NCBI RefSeq assembly: GCF_963678635.1 | Contig: NC_087067.1 | Location: 18,793,639 to 18,857,638, forward strand | DNA: 64,000 bases | Origin: Symsagittifera roscoffensis | Lineage: Eukaryota; Xenacoelomorpha; Acoela; Convolutidae | Direction: 5' to 3' | In this document: one piece after another, positions 18,801-28,251 of the stretch | Layout: the number at the start of each line of letters is the position of its first letter | Numbering within the stretch: position 1 is the first letter of the stretch | Program-made: the position numbers and the translations under genes | The notes under the pieces: generated by a model | Seen by the model: only the letters and a program-made list of their open reading frames with translations | What the model was told of the DNA's origin: nothing | Database searches by the model: none

Positions 18801-19729
18801 GACTTTATCCCTGCCATGAGAATGGGTGGCACCATCGCTATATCAGTTAATATTCTATCTGTGCCAGACAACTGATAATCACCTTGCCCCAAATCCATGA
18901 CTTCCTCAACTCGTTTTCTTTTCGCTGAGTTACCAACTTTCATCGATATTTCCGAATCCACTTTCGTCTTTCCAATCCTCCTCGGCATCACTCTGCTGCC
19001 TAACTTCATTTTCATCGCATTGATTTTATCAATCACCATTTTCGATCGCATCGTTCCTCTCCTGGTCCTTGACAGGTACACCACCTCTCCTTCATTGTCC
19101 TGCGGTGTCATCTTGATGGGAGAATTCGCTTCACTCTCATCAGTGGCTGAGTCGATCAATAACTCACTCAGTCTCCCTTCACACTCATCAAGCCTGTCAA
19201 GTACTTCTCTCATCAAGGGTTGATTGAGACCTGTTTTGAGAATGGACTGGGTCCCATAGCTCTGAATCACAGTCCAGACTTCTTCCATGAACGCCACTCT
19301 GTCCAGCTTACATCCCGTCCTACTCTCGTGGTCTCGGTGATGTACTTCCCATTCTCCTTCGGGTAGCGTTCCCAAGAAAGGTACTCTGGCTGAGGCCTCT
19401 ATTCTTCTCCTCCGAGGTGATTCCATGAGGATTCTCTGATCGTTATTTCTTGTATTGCCAGGAGAGCTGCTCTCCGGCAAATTCCGTTTCATCTCCTCAA
19501 AGGCTGACGGAGGTTCCAGTGTCGAGATGCCTTCATCCGCTGGCTCAGTCGTTTCCAACGTGTCTGCATTATTCTCAAGATCACTGAAGATATTGAAATC
19601 CAGGCTGGATGTTCCTCCTGTCGATGCCCTGTCGTCCTCCCCACCAGCTTGATCTTGTTGCATGGGTTCTTCAGTCTGACGGTTTCCACCCTGTCCGTCA
19701 TCTCCTTCTGACTTGTCCCTATTCTCCAT
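15809..19729 (-). CDS. Element B extra frame 2 (1,306 residues): counterpart of the C-terminal part of the giant A protein
   Basis: The frame starts MENRDKSEGDDG and aligns with the last 1,100 residues or so of the 2,959-residue protein of A. The first 300 residues are acidic and variable. The rest is well conserved, including RRDALCFIRF, YVSGIIGIAYNPFL, the C-x4-C-x4-H-x-C-x4-C cluster (plus-strand 17.31-17.37 kb), VPKCVRLARMS and PCHCLLQTWWYP. It ends in an acidic tail. I recognise no known domain. The start overlaps the end of the upstream frame by about 11 bases, so B carries this region as two abutting frames where A has one. Whether that is the natural organisation cannot be settled here. 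Confidence 0.7.
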   Translation of the reverse strand: MENRDKSEGDDGQGGNRQTEEPMQQDQAGGEDDRASTGGTSSLDFNIFSDLENNADTLETTEPADEGISTLEPPSAFEEMKRNLPESSSPGNTRNNDQRILMESPRRRRIEASARVPFLGTLPEGEWEVHHRDHESRTGCKLDRVAFMEEVWTVIQSYGTQSILKTGLNQPLMREVLDRLDECEGRLSELLIDSATDESEANSPIKMTPQDNEGEVVYLSRTRRGTMRSKMVIDKINAMKMKLGSRVMPRRIGKTKVDSEISMKVGNSAKRKRVEEVMDLGQGDYQLSGTDRILTDIAMVPPILMAGIKSTGYKSKRSDRTLTGATLEMEILSQCGESKMRDFKPSPMNHGKGSVAGQLTPVEYNRLTVSETVSIDEPTGGYMEMLEYRNSARGYVVALEDEKAMEGYLEMMLQGTTLKQKAYGTLASSDVEAETIEQLVSLPWKAVVLRYFEEEMRTTPRIHALVAVPYVRTELQLRLAWCMMGLTREEYDSEERKRSKEEKVFLMTNLRDLIVQEGAAVACAKRRDALCFIRFLIEQISVPALSTCVKMLKEGDERTKAMFLLAMLDMQQSKPMRVNMKEPEELEPMKKIDEIRRFSNKELRLTKESMGALPKSSEYCGPIKKKSYSYVSGIIGIAYNPFLSEDIRDCFFDYEQAVLLRFWTSRIVTTKSVNNPQAKLGLVLEEEVTAPSVPKSDKRVEFGLGFSDELLRTSLMAVWELMKPSWCPSPNADSILRATQDIQRELNADCNLRDLNIIYNVMITASKSNGEDRVELPGWGPEDWVKPGSCLAEVCGLEGHVCGSLDCVKTLEKQHKQLTVLFGNVVMKARTETELIADCHGGTDVNLVTALGFYSMFGSLESLLNLEQKHEMVTAISVEVFPGVLQTEQKYIGKWREAIETEMNIRHSETYCRPSGARYLVGSTLAPMCKSRYPVHFVAVDVKSTRTIVDQAYSVPKCVRLARMSEKSYELLCKMFSAVPERTKEELESILGKKFMGYVSGNFSDFEKQKQRGSTVIDYNAVDENDEIHRVMMEVEPLLEASGKRNWRSIMLTHDEFPCHCLLQTWWYPKRSNLVLIWDSGELLSMGLPDSSQPITIVIVGVMMAIRWLEAHVRENNRQEAPTREQLQKLDCLKDLDLFETMCKVLNIPMEVKKIWARKRLMPWFRANMTAWLYEYAKKHMSKHGRVYSEYQLDIGAGAFKRAFVTHRNAVTTAVKRISRTSERSGNEKAEMLKEDLERNVTLCLHNSFCRNRESNVDPLPCCKQRVEEQKCWRTASNSVRIVNDVLQDTETESAESVSQEEEMEH

Positions 19730-22700
19730 GGACCACTCTGATTTCTTCGCAGCCGAAGGGTGCTAGGAAAATTCTCGTCTGCAATACTCCCGCAGCTTTC
19801 ATCTCTTTTCTCACACTGGTCAGGATTACTGAGGCTTCAGGCAATTCAGTCCTGCCTCTCATCCTCATTGGAGCTAAGCCTAGTCCCCTCCATTCCTCAT
19901 CAAATCCTTCAGGCTTGGGAGTAGCAGCGTTGCTTATTCGCCTTCTCGTCGCTTGATCCGTGTACGCAAATCGTGTGTACTGTAACACGGCGGCATTTCT
20001 CCCCACGAAGTATGGATCCATCGTCGCCGAGAAATTCCCTACTCTCCTTTCATTGGTTTCGAATGCTCTCAACCTAGGAGTTTGTACTACGGAGACTGCT
20101 CCGAGCAACATCCTTCTTATCAGAGGGAATTCAGGGATTGCTTCGGGTAGCTTCTTGTAATCGCCCCAGTCCTTCGTCTCTTCTCTCACCTTGTGATACG
20201 CTGCTGTGAGACGAGGCACTCTGGTCATTTCGCCATTCGTTTTGTCATAGGGCCTCAGATTCCAAAGCTTTGGAAACACCTCGATGTGCCCTCTTTCTAC
20301 TTCTCCCATGCGGTCACAGAAGTGATCGTCAAAATTGATGACTGTCATCTCTGGCTCCGATATTTTCGCAAATAACAGATCTTCACTCATGAGCTCTCGC
20401 AATGCGTGCTGCTCACACCAGTTCAGTGTACTACCGTCCACTGCCGATATGAGGTTCAGGTGCAACACCGACCTCCTATATGCTTCCACTTTAACGTCAG
20501 GGAACGCAAAGGTGACTGCTGGTCCATAGATCACTGTCACGAACTCCGTGACTCCTCTGATCAGTGCCAAGGGATCGATTCTCATAGCTAAACTCAAATC
20601 TGTTAACAGCGGCATGCCTCCAACATGTCGTCTAACATCTTCCTCTCTTTCAATTGTCTCGTCTTCTCCGGTTCCAAAGCGATTTTGCTGCAAGAGATAC
20701 TGGATAAGAGTGTGTCTCAGGTCTCTTTTTTTGTTCCACGAGTCTGTGGATTTCTTCATATCCAGATTCCTCACTCTCTCTTTCATCTGCTCTGGACAAC
20801 GTGCCAGTTTCATCAGTCCTCCCAAGTTTCCGTGGGTTATTGCGATCAATGTCAGAAGTCCATCTAGTCGCAGGTTCTGTATTCCATCCGTAAGCAGTAT
20901 CACCGGTCCTTTCACGAAATTCTCCGCTCCAAATGTCACAAACAGGGCTATTAATTCCACTATCGATACTTTCACTACCGCTTGGAGGAATTCCTTTATC
21001 AAGTAGTGCGAGACTTTCGGGTAGACTTTTGCCAAGAAGGACGCGGTCCATCCGGCTCCCAACCCTTCTAGCATGCTGTCTGTCCTTTCAAATCCCTCCT
21101 GTCCTTTCACTTCCTGGGTCCAGAAGGTTTCCAGAGTAATCTGACACATTCTGTTCACGAACTCAGCTGTCTTTTCTCCGGCATTTTCCGCCAGGTTCAC
21201 CTCCTTCAACAAGTAGGCGTATATCTTAGTGATCATTACTGGGCCTTGCTGAAAAGCATCTGCACCCAATGCCGCTACTCTCGGATTCAGGTGTAGCCAC
21301 TGGTTTGCTTCCGGCTTGGTTCTCAGCACCATCGCTTCCAGATGAGCTCTCGTCTCCAGTGAATTCTTTCTTCTCGTGTCTTCACTCGCCACTTCCATTG
21401 CTCGGAACCACAAGTCGTTGGACATCGCCGTGATCACTCGATGGTCGTCATCTATTCCTGGTTTCAGTTTGAGTTGCCGACTGAAGTTGGACAGTTCCAA
21501 CCCCAGCACTTCGTCCAACACCAACATGTGTAGCGCGTGGTCCTTGAACCCTCTCATCGCGTTTGAGATATCTGACCATACTGCAGGCAGTTCAGCCTTA
21601 AGTGGCCTCAGGTTCTCCATTTCTATCATGCGATTCGGGGCTGATATGATCACATCATATTTTCCCTCCGAAAGTAAGGCTACCATTGCATACACAAATT
21701 TCAGTCCATCCGGGAGATGTGCATATCCCGGAGACAACGCAAATACTACTCTCAACATCACTTTATTGAATGATCCCTCCTTTGTCGCGTCTACCACTTC
21801 ACCCATTGACTCCAGGATGTCTTTTATCGCTGGCCATACTGCGTTTTCTGCTGTTGCAGGATCTCTGAGCCTGCTCAGAAAACCTCTACTGTGTAGATGG
21901 TCATTGATGCCAGCAAACACAATCGTTATCGGGTTCATTTCTGTCTGCCTTTGTACCCCTATAGCCAATGACACTGATTGCAATAGGTCTAGGTCAACTG
22001 CGGCCAGCATTATGACGTCCGGCCAAAACAAAGACTTAGAGGTGTACACGAACTCTGAATTCGCTACTACCATGATTTTGGCCTTTCTCATCTCTGCTTT
22101 GTCGTAGGCGGCGAAGATGGTCTCATCTTTCTTTATCGCTGTCAATCCGCCATATCTCTGGGCATCACCATCTTGGTTCACTAGTTTTGGGTACACTCTC
22201 TCCTTCACATGACCAGGTGGTGTCGTCAATTGCCTAAATATCTTCACGTGTTGTCCAATCGGCGCTCTCGCAGTCAGGAATCTTCCTGGCCTTTCTTCAC
22301 GATTCCTCTCATCATGGTTCAATCTCACATCTTGCAACGGTCTTGCATTCACAGGTCCTATTGTGTTGTTGGAGGGCAGTCCCTCCAAGTCGGCAAATCT
22401 CAAGGCCGTCGTGGAGCTGAAATTTATGCTAGCGGCTATCAACCAGTCTACGCCGGTTATCGAGTACAATCTGCTGACGGATAGCGTCGCTCCATTCAGC
22501 ATCCTCCTTGCATCTTCGATGAAGCTCACTCTCTGTAGGTCCAGCTTCATTAGTTCTTCTTTGTATATATGCCAAGGAGACGGTATGGATCGCGACCACA
22601 TCAATGAGCCTCTGCTCGGTCTCTCCTCTCGACTGGTACTCGTCGTCTCCGATCTAGTGTCCGATCTGGATGTGCCTGCTACTTCCTCGATTGGTTGGTT

Positions 22701-24668
22701 GACAGGTCCTATCCTTTTCCTAGGATGGATTGTCCTCCTCATCGGTGCTTCTCCCAACCGATCTTGTACGTCTGTTCTTCGACCTGGTTCACTGGAGCTT
22801 TGTTGCCGGTAATTTATGGCGGCTGGGACCGTACCCAAGCGTGTTTCCAGGTTAGGAGGCACAAAGGTGGTGATCACCGTATCACTCACCGTCCCCTCTT
22901 CCTTCAGCACTCCTGTGTCAAAGAGTTCTGCTTCCAGCTCATCCAACCGTTCTTGGAAGACTCGATTCAACCAAGCTTGTCCTTCTACACTGTCGAAGTG
23001 GATGCCATCTGTGGTCAGTCTGGCTTGATCCATGGCTCTCAATTCATGTTCAATGTCCATGAGGATCATTCTTCCGGCGTTTCGATTTGCTAGGTTTCTC
23101 AAGATGTTGTTCCATCTCATGACTCCCTCGTTGTGCCTTCTTCCTGATACTGTCAGGCTTCTTGTGTTCATTGGCACCGTGCAAACGGTCAGTACCGCGC
23201 AACTGAACTTCTGCCAGAGAGTAGTAAACAAACACACCATCATTGCTTCCCACAGTGCTTCCTGCTCATCTGATCCTCTGGAGATGTCATTCGTCCCAAC
23301 TAAGATCATCACATTGGGTATCTTCCCTGGATTCATCAGCTCCACCATGCGATATAATTGGGCAATCGTCGCGCCTCCAAAGGCCATCACCGTGGTGACC
23401 CATGAGGTCCTCAAATTCGACAGCACTCTGACTAAGCTGTCTCCCAATATCAGGTGAGATGTCCCGAGTGGTGGTTGCTGCAGGTTCACAGCCGGGCTCC
23501 AGGTAGCTCGATTGAAGCAGGCTCTCGGATCTGTCTCCGGAACTCCCGTGAAACTATACTTCAATTGATTATTCTTCTGCACGTCTATTACACGAGACAC
23601 TTTCTTCGCTGGCATCTTCCTTACTTTCCTCTCTGGGATTCTCGAGTTCCCCATGAGTGGTGTCACGTTACTCATCCTTTGTCTGATTACTGTCTGGGAG
23701 AGTTGTACTCTGCCCGTATCGTCAATCGTTCCATAGGGTGCAGTCACCCCGGAACCTGGTGCATTCTTGTTAGCGACCAATCGTCCAGCGGTCTCTATCA
23801 GTTTTCTCACTGTCTGTTCTACGACGGGATCACCCAAGGTGTCACTAGGATCCGGGATTGTTACTCGGTTCGTCTCTGCTGGAAGCCGTGTCTCCGTTGT
23901 TTGACTCATTTCTCGAGGCGTCAAGAGCTCCATCGGGGACTGCCCACGAGGAATATCCCTTGCAGGTATCACTTTCTCAATGGACGTCGTCAACGCCACC
24001 TGCTCCGATCGCTCTTTGTATTCCTGCCTTAAGCGTTCGATCTCTTGACCCTGCTTTTTGTTGCAGTCTTCAAACAACTTTCTCCACATGTCCCGGTCTT
24101 CCTCCATCGCCAGCATGGTCTTCGTCATATCGTCTAACTCCTTCTTCGTACTTCTCAACTGATCGTTCATCTCGTCCAGATCTTGTATGGTTTGGTTCGT
24201 CTGAACCTTCTGTGTTACTTTCGCCCCTTCTGGTGGCACAGCTGCTCTCAGTGGTGAACCAGACGAGGTCGCCTCGCTGTTCATCTCCCGATGCATTCTC
24301 GTCAGCCCAGGTTTGGGCTTGGAGGGCATTGGCATCTCACCTGGTTGGTAAGTCCTAGAACTTCCCAACCCAGGCTCATTCGCCAAGTCACTCCCTGAGA
24401 GAGCCCCGTTTCTGCACCTCATCACTCTCATGTTCGGGCGGTCTAGTACTCCTCTTTCTCCATATGCTGCCATCAACAGGACTTCCGTGGGGCGGTCCCC
24501 ACGGTTGTCGTGCCCCAAGATGTTAATCAGGGCGGTCAGCAACATGACCACCTCTGGGTCCTCCAGAGCGAAGTCTCGTTCGATCAGCCGACGATAGATC
24601 GCATCTACCATCGGTCCTACATATGCCTCTGCCAGGTCCATCAATTCATCCAGGTTGAAATTGTCCAT
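19719..24668 (-). CDS. Element B extra frame 1 (1,649 residues): coiled coil and tandem SGNH-like domains
   Basis: This is the counterpart of residues 1-1650 of the giant A protein. An N-terminal domain (MDNFNLDELMDL...) shares the GERG/VLMAAYG and DLANEPGL segments with A. A coiled coil lies near residues 155-220. The first SGNH unit has GDSLVRVL (plus-strand about 23.44 kb), GTNDISRG (about 23.29 kb) and DGIHF (about 23.0 kb). The second unit shows the GINDHL and DDDH segments. A hydrophobic segment (VSIVELIALFVTFG) follows near residue 1250. Conservation with A is highest around the two SGNH-like units and in the stretch YGPAVTFAFPD. The role is unknown; SGNH enzymes are usually esterases. 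A protein with such domains after integrase is not part of the standard Ty3/gypsy gene set. Confidence 0.75.
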   Translation of the reverse strand: MDNFNLDELMDLAEAYVGPMVDAIYRRLIERDFALEDPEVVMLLTALINILGHDNRGDRPTEVLLMAAYGERGVLDRPNMRVMRCRNGALSGSDLANEPGLGSSRTYQPGEMPMPSKPKPGLTRMHREMNSEATSSGSPLRAAVPPEGAKVTQKVQTNQTIQDLDEMNDQLRSTKKELDDMTKTMLAMEEDRDMWRKLFEDCNKKQGQEIERLRQEYKERSEQVALTTSIEKVIPARDIPRGQSPMELLTPREMSQTTETRLPAETNRVTIPDPSDTLGDPVVEQTVRKLIETAGRLVANKNAPGSGVTAPYGTIDDTGRVQLSQTVIRQRMSNVTPLMGNSRIPERKVRKMPAKKVSRVIDVQKNNQLKYSFTGVPETDPRACFNRATWSPAVNLQQPPLGTSHLILGDSLVRVLSNLRTSWVTTVMAFGGATIAQLYRMVELMNPGKIPNVMILVGTNDISRGSDEQEALWEAMMVCLFTTLWQKFSCAVLTVCTVPMNTRSLTVSGRRHNEGVMRWNNILRNLANRNAGRMILMDIEHELRAMDQARLTTDGIHFDSVEGQAWLNRVFQERLDELEAELFDTGVLKEEGTVSDTVITTFVPPNLETRLGTVPAAINYRQQSSSEPGRRTDVQDRLGEAPMRRTIHPRKRIGPVNQPIEEVAGTSRSDTRSETTSTSREERPSRGSLMWSRSIPSPWHIYKEELMKLDLQRVSFIEDARRMLNGATLSVSRLYSITGVDWLIAASINFSSTTALRFADLEGLPSNNTIGPVNARPLQDVRLNHDERNREERPGRFLTARAPIGQHVKIFRQLTTPPGHVKERVYPKLVNQDGDAQRYGGLTAIKKDETIFAAYDKAEMRKAKIMVVANSEFVYTSKSLFWPDVIMLAAVDLDLLQSVSLAIGVQRQTEMNPITIVFAGINDHLHSRGFLSRLRDPATAENAVWPAIKDILESMGEVVDATKEGSFNKVMLRVVFALSPGYAHLPDGLKFVYAMVALLSEGKYDVIISAPNRMIEMENLRPLKAELPAVWSDISNAMRGFKDHALHMLVLDEVLGLELSNFSRQLKLKPGIDDDHRVITAMSNDLWFRAMEVASEDTRRKNSLETRAHLEAMVLRTKPEANQWLHLNPRVAALGADAFQQGPVMITKIYAYLLKEVNLAENAGEKTAEFVNRMCQITLETFWTQEVKGQEGFERTDSMLEGLGAGWTASFLAKVYPKVSHYLIKEFLQAVVKVSIVELIALFVTFGAENFVKGPVILLTDGIQNLRLDGLLTLIAITHGNLGGLMKLARCPEQMKERVRNLDMKKSTDSWNKKRDLRHTLIQYLLQQNRFGTGEDETIEREEDVRRHVGGMPLLTDLSLAMRIDPLALIRGVTEFVTVIYGPAVTFAFPDVKVEAYRRSVLHLNLISAVDGSTLNWCEQHALRELMSEDLLFAKISEPEMTVINFDDHFCDRMGEVERGHIEVFPKLWNLRPYDKTNGEMTRVPRLTAAYHKVREETKDWGDYKKLPEAIPEFPLIRRMLLGAVSVVQTPRLRAFETNERRVGNFSATMDPYFVGRNAAVLQYTRFAYTDQATRRRISNAATPKPEGFDEEWRGLGLAPMRMRGRTELPEASVILTSVRKEMKAAGVLQTRIFLAPFGCEEIRVVHGE

Positions 24669-25074
24669 ACTGTTCTTTCCAAGTTTAATTTGATTTCGAC
24701 TTCAAGTTTTGACTCAAGTGAGCAATTAAATGATCAATCAGGATCTAGAAAAGGAATCACGACTGTCACACCTGTCAGTTTCACCTTAATATATATCGTT
24801 AAAATTTTCTTAAAGACAGTTCAGATAAAAAGATATTTATCCTAAAATTTATTAAAATCAATTGGTTTCTAAAATTTTGGAATTCGACCTAAGATTGGAC
24901 AGTCCAAACTTTGGATCTATTCCCAAGATCGTCTTTTAGTTGTTCATGGTCACTAACCCCTACTTACCCATGATCTTAATAACCTAACACATAACATAAC
25001 ATAACGTAACATAACACACATATCACATATTACATGCAGCTTGGTCTTTGGCCTAACACCCTCTCGCTCATCAC
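24669..25074 (-). other. Spacer between pol and the extra frames of element B
   Basis: About 400 bp, AT-rich, with a short (ATAAC)n-like run near 24990-25016. It corresponds in place to 3572-4059 of element A. No coding frame is present. Confidence 0.5.
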
Positions 25075-26721
25075 TCAGCCTATACTTAAGTAATATTTCT
25101 TATGTAGATACACTTGTATGTTCGTATCAGAGAATATCACGTGTACAAGCGCGTACAATTCCCGAGGATGCAGTCTTCCTCTATTTGGATCGTACACTGG
25201 AAGCGAAAGCTCCTTCACGTCCATTTCCACAAGGAAGTCCCTCAGCCTCGTCAAAGACAAGACTAGGTTTTCTGGGTCCACGTGCTGCTTCTCTGTCGCC
25301 CTCGTTACCAAGAAGCATAAGTACTTTCCCGGTATCTGCGACACCGCCGGGGGTAAGGCTGCTACGCCCCCTATCCCTGGTCTTTGCTTCCAAAGGAATT
25401 CCACGTTTTTGTATTCCCTCTTAAAATCTGCCGCTAGCGCCGTCCTAAAACTCATGTCTGCGGTGATTGCTATCGCACATGTTCTGTTTGTGAGTATGAA
25501 ATCACTATCTGTTAGTACTATGTTACTTGAATATTCATTTGGTAAGTTAAAATATGACTCAACTACCCTGCCTATGTCAGGTTTCTTAGGTTCTTCGCCT
25601 GTTTCTGCTTCTAAGTTTCCTGTTTCTCTTGCTATTCTCAATTTTTTTATTATCAAGTTTTCAGTGTGGGTAAGTCCTACCCCCACTCCCCGGACAAAAA
25701 TATCCATCGGCGTCCCCGTCGATCGCATACCGGGTATTAAGTCAAGATTAGAAGCTGGAATGAGAAGTTGTCCTTCCTGGGCAGCCCAGGAAGGATCATC
25801 TCGTTCGGTCTTAATGTATTTCGCGCTTTCGCGATCTACGTCTTGAATCGTAACGCTGGTCTTTTCAGGGTCTGATGTCATTTCGTTCAGCCACTCTAAG
25901 ACACGCAGGTTCGTCAGGTCTTGTTCATTTGACTGCTGTTGCTCATCGTCGAACTCCACCTCGGGTTTCGACCAGTCGTCAACCCACTCATCGTTGTGAT
26001 CATCCACTATGTCAATGTCCTGTGACACGGTTATTTCCTCTAAACCCACTACTTCCTCCACTATTTTCTTTAGATCTATCCTATCCACTACAAAGTCGTC
26101 ACCGTAAGGATTGTATTTCTTTCTTAGTCTCGTCCCGTCTTTCTGACGAGTCTGCATCGTGAACGGAAGATCTGGTTCCATGTTCTTGGGAACCTCTGTC
26201 TGTTCGGAATCCTGCCAATCTTCCTCTGCGTAGGGCAAGGTTTCATCGTCCGCTTCGATCTGTTCGTTTGGATCCAGGTCCAATGGTGTATCCGCACCTT
26301 CCTCTACGACTTCGTTTCCATCGTTCTTCTCCCTGGTGCCTTTTTCATTGACCTCACAAGCAGGATCCATCATTAGATAATCCCTTTCTTCCATGTCTGC
26401 AGGTATACACCAGTCTTCTGTCGATGGATTGTGTGGCTTGATGTTCTCGTAGTGGGCGGCTCGGCCAGTACTCAGTCTATAAAAGCGTCCCTCTTGGTGC
26501 ACCTCTGTAATCATGAAGGGTCCCCTCCACTTCTTCAGAAGCTTTTTTGTCCCTTTCGGTGGTATAACGTTCTGAAATACCCATACGTAGTCTCCCACCG
26601 AGTAAGCCTTTGCACCAGCTGCTTTCTTGTCGAATCTTTTCCTCTGCCTTGCCTGTGCCTGCTGAGTGTTTCGTCTACACAAGTCGTTCAACTCCTGTTG
26701 GCGTCTGATCACATCCCTCAC
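25075..26721 (-). CDS. Element B pol: integrase tail (GPY/F) and macro-domain-like C-terminus
   Basis: The 548-residue segment starts in the post-catalytic part of integrase. The GPY/F module shows YVWVFQN, KKLLKKWRGPF and RLSTGRAAHYEN. An acidic linker of about 200 residues follows. From about residue 345 the sequence is closely matched in element A: IFVRGVGVGLTHTEN, SDFILTNRTCAIAITADMSF, a helix, GIGGVAALPP, KYLCFLVTRA, a helix, VKELSLPVYDPNRG and VYLHKKYYLSIG. The secondary-structure order fits a macro domain of the OARD1/TARG1 kind. Macro domains bind or remove ADP-ribose; activity here is unknown. The integrase part is secure and the macro call moderate. Confidence 0.7.
   Translation of the reverse strand: MRDVIRRQQELNDLCRRNTQQAQARQRKRFDKKAAGAKAYSVGDYVWVFQNVIPPKGTKKLLKKWRGPFMITEVHQEGRFYRLSTGRAAHYENIKPHNPSTEDWCIPADMEERDYLMMDPACEVNEKGTREKNDGNEVVEEGADTPLDLDPNEQIEADDETLPYAEEDWQDSEQTEVPKNMEPDLPFTMQTRQKDGTRLRKKYNPYGDDFVVDRIDLKKIVEEVVGLEEITVSQDIDIVDDHNDEWVDDWSKPEVEFDDEQQQSNEQDLTNLRVLEWLNEMTSDPEKTSVTIQDVDRESAKYIKTERDDPSWAAQEGQLLIPASNLDLIPGMRSTGTPMDIFVRGVGVGLTHTENLIIKKLRIARETGNLEAETGEEPKKPDIGRVVESYFNLPNEYSSNIVLTDSDFILTNRTCAIAITADMSFRTALAADFKREYKNVEFLWKQRPGIGGVAALPPAVSQIPGKYLCFLVTRATEKQHVDPENLVLSLTRLRDFLVEMDVKELSLPVYDPNRGRLHPRELYALVHVIFSDTNIQVYLHKKYYLSIG
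25664..25703 (-). promoter_or_regulatory. 40-nt block identical in both elements (element B copy)
   Basis: On the - strand these 40 bases are the same as 2949-2988 of element A. They carry the GTCCGGGGAGT core of the polypurine tract inside the coding region for IFVRGVGVGLTH. The absence of any synonymous change, set against the divergence on both sides, suggests a nucleic-acid signal. Confidence 0.5.
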
Positions 26722-28251
26722 TTAGACCTGTGGGGATGTTTTCTTTCCCTCATACTCTGGGTAGAAGAATGTCAAGGGTAAAGACTTCTCGTGTCCCGTC
26801 AGCATCATGTGTGGACTGACTCCAGTGGTGGAGTGTTGCGTGCTATTATAAGCTCCCATCACCTGTGGAAGGTATCTGTCCCAATCGGTCATGTACCTGG
26901 AACAGTATACCCTCAGCATCGACACTAACGTCCTATTCTGTCTTTCCACTAAGCCATTCGTCTGAGGGTGGTATGTCATGGAGTGAGCCTGAGCGACTTG
27001 TGACCGTCTCATAAGCTCTTTCGTAAGCTCGCCTACGAAAGCCGTTCCATTGTCCGATTGAAACGTCATTGGACATCCGTGTCTTGCTATCCACGTATTG
27101 ATCAGGTGGTCGCATGTCTCTTCCGCCGAGGCAGTTATGCAGGGCACGGCCTCTGCATACTTCGTGAAGTGATCTATCATGACCAAGACTTGGTTGTAAC
27201 CGCTGTCTGTCATGCATATCTTCTGGTGATCTATCTGCACCACCTCGTTGAATTCAGACGACTCAATTGATTGTAAAGGAAATCGCAACTTCCTAGGATC
27301 CTTGACCTGTTGGCATGACAGACATGCTGTCACCCATTTCTCGCATGCCTTTTTCATCCCAGGCCACTCAAAGCGCTTCAGGATCCTCTGATACACTTTG
27401 TCGATCCCTTGATGGCCCATCTGATCATGCGACCTGAATAATAGTTCTGTCTGATAGAGTTGCGGCAACACTATCGCGTTATATTTGTATAAGACCTTGT
27501 CTTCTTCTCTTCTCCTGCAAGCCACGATCCCGTCCTTGTTCAGATATAATCTCCCCTCCTTCTGCATGAAGTATTGTCTCAGGATTCTATAGCTGTCTTC
27601 TTCCAGATCACCTTTGTCAGGTGCACCGTTTTCTATCCACCTTTTTAGGTTGCTTGTCATGCGATCGTTTCTCTGCGCCCTTAGAAGGTCCGAGAGTCTG
27701 TATCTCGCCTTCAAGTACGTCTTCATGACTCTCATCTGACTGTTCAGCTCGTTGGGCTGATGTGTGTCTTCTTCCATCTTAACGCACCAAATCTTCGCCA
27801 ACGGTTGTGTTTCTTGTTGAAACGGCTGAAGATCAGTCCTGACTACCTCTTTCTGCGGCAACAGGCTTATCGAACGTTTCGATACCGCTATCGTTTCTAA
27901 GTCATCCGCTGCGTTGTCAAAGACTCTTTCGCTTGGTATTAGGTAGCGATCACTGTCAGGATCCTGGTACACCTCTCTGTTCAGGTTTCTCGCCCGAGTT
28001 TCCACTAGTAGCGTGTGTATCGCCAGTTCTGACAGCTCTGATCCCGAGGTCGAATCCCTGTCTGAATAGGTGTTCATTCTCGAGCTTTCTGACTTATCAT
28101 CCGTCGAAGGTGTTGTGCTGGAGACTGCACGCTCCTCCAGATCATGTCCGTATTTCCTTCGCATCCATCTGAACTCCCCGGACAAAACTTTGTTCTCTAG
28201 GTCCTGTTTCTCATCAGGAATTTTCTCGTCTATCTCGGACTCCCCGGACAA
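26722..28251 (-). CDS. Element B pol: integrase zinc module and DD35E core
   Basis: The 509-residue segment begins with a charged linker and reaches the integrase zinc module near residues 275-313 (HDQMGHQ and CLSCQQ). The catalytic core has Asp341 (VVQIDHQ), Asp400 (FQSDNG) and Glu436 (GLVERQNR), with 35 residues between the last two. High identity to the integrase of element A (1-1825) makes it the best-conserved part shared by the two elements. In living relatives the enzyme joins element cDNA to target DNA. Confidence 0.92.
   Translation of the reverse strand: MSGESEIDEKIPDEKQDLENKVLSGEFRWMRRKYGHDLEERAVSSTTPSTDDKSESSRMNTYSDRDSTSGSELSELAIHTLLVETRARNLNREVYQDPDSDRYLIPSERVFDNAADDLETIAVSKRSISLLPQKEVVRTDLQPFQQETQPLAKIWCVKMEEDTHQPNELNSQMRVMKTYLKARYRLSDLLRAQRNDRMTSNLKRWIENGAPDKGDLEEDSYRILRQYFMQKEGRLYLNKDGIVACRRREEDKVLYKYNAIVLPQLYQTELLFRSHDQMGHQGIDKVYQRILKRFEWPGMKKACEKWVTACLSCQQVKDPRKLRFPLQSIESSEFNEVVQIDHQKICMTDSGYNQVLVMIDHFTKYAEAVPCITASAEETCDHLINTWIARHGCPMTFQSDNGTAFVGELTKELMRRSQVAQAHSMTYHPQTNGLVERQNRTLVSMLRVYCSRYMTDWDRYLPQVMGAYNSTQHSTTGVSPHMMLTGHEKSLPLTFFYPEYEGKKTSPQV

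Noticed and set aside
22363-24358. Several + strand frames of 140-240 residues across element B
   Set aside because: They are antisense shadows of the SGNH-bearing frame; none is conserved in element A.
24985-25016. Telomere-like or satellite repeat (ATAAC units)
   Set aside because: Too short and irregular, and contained within the spacer of element B.
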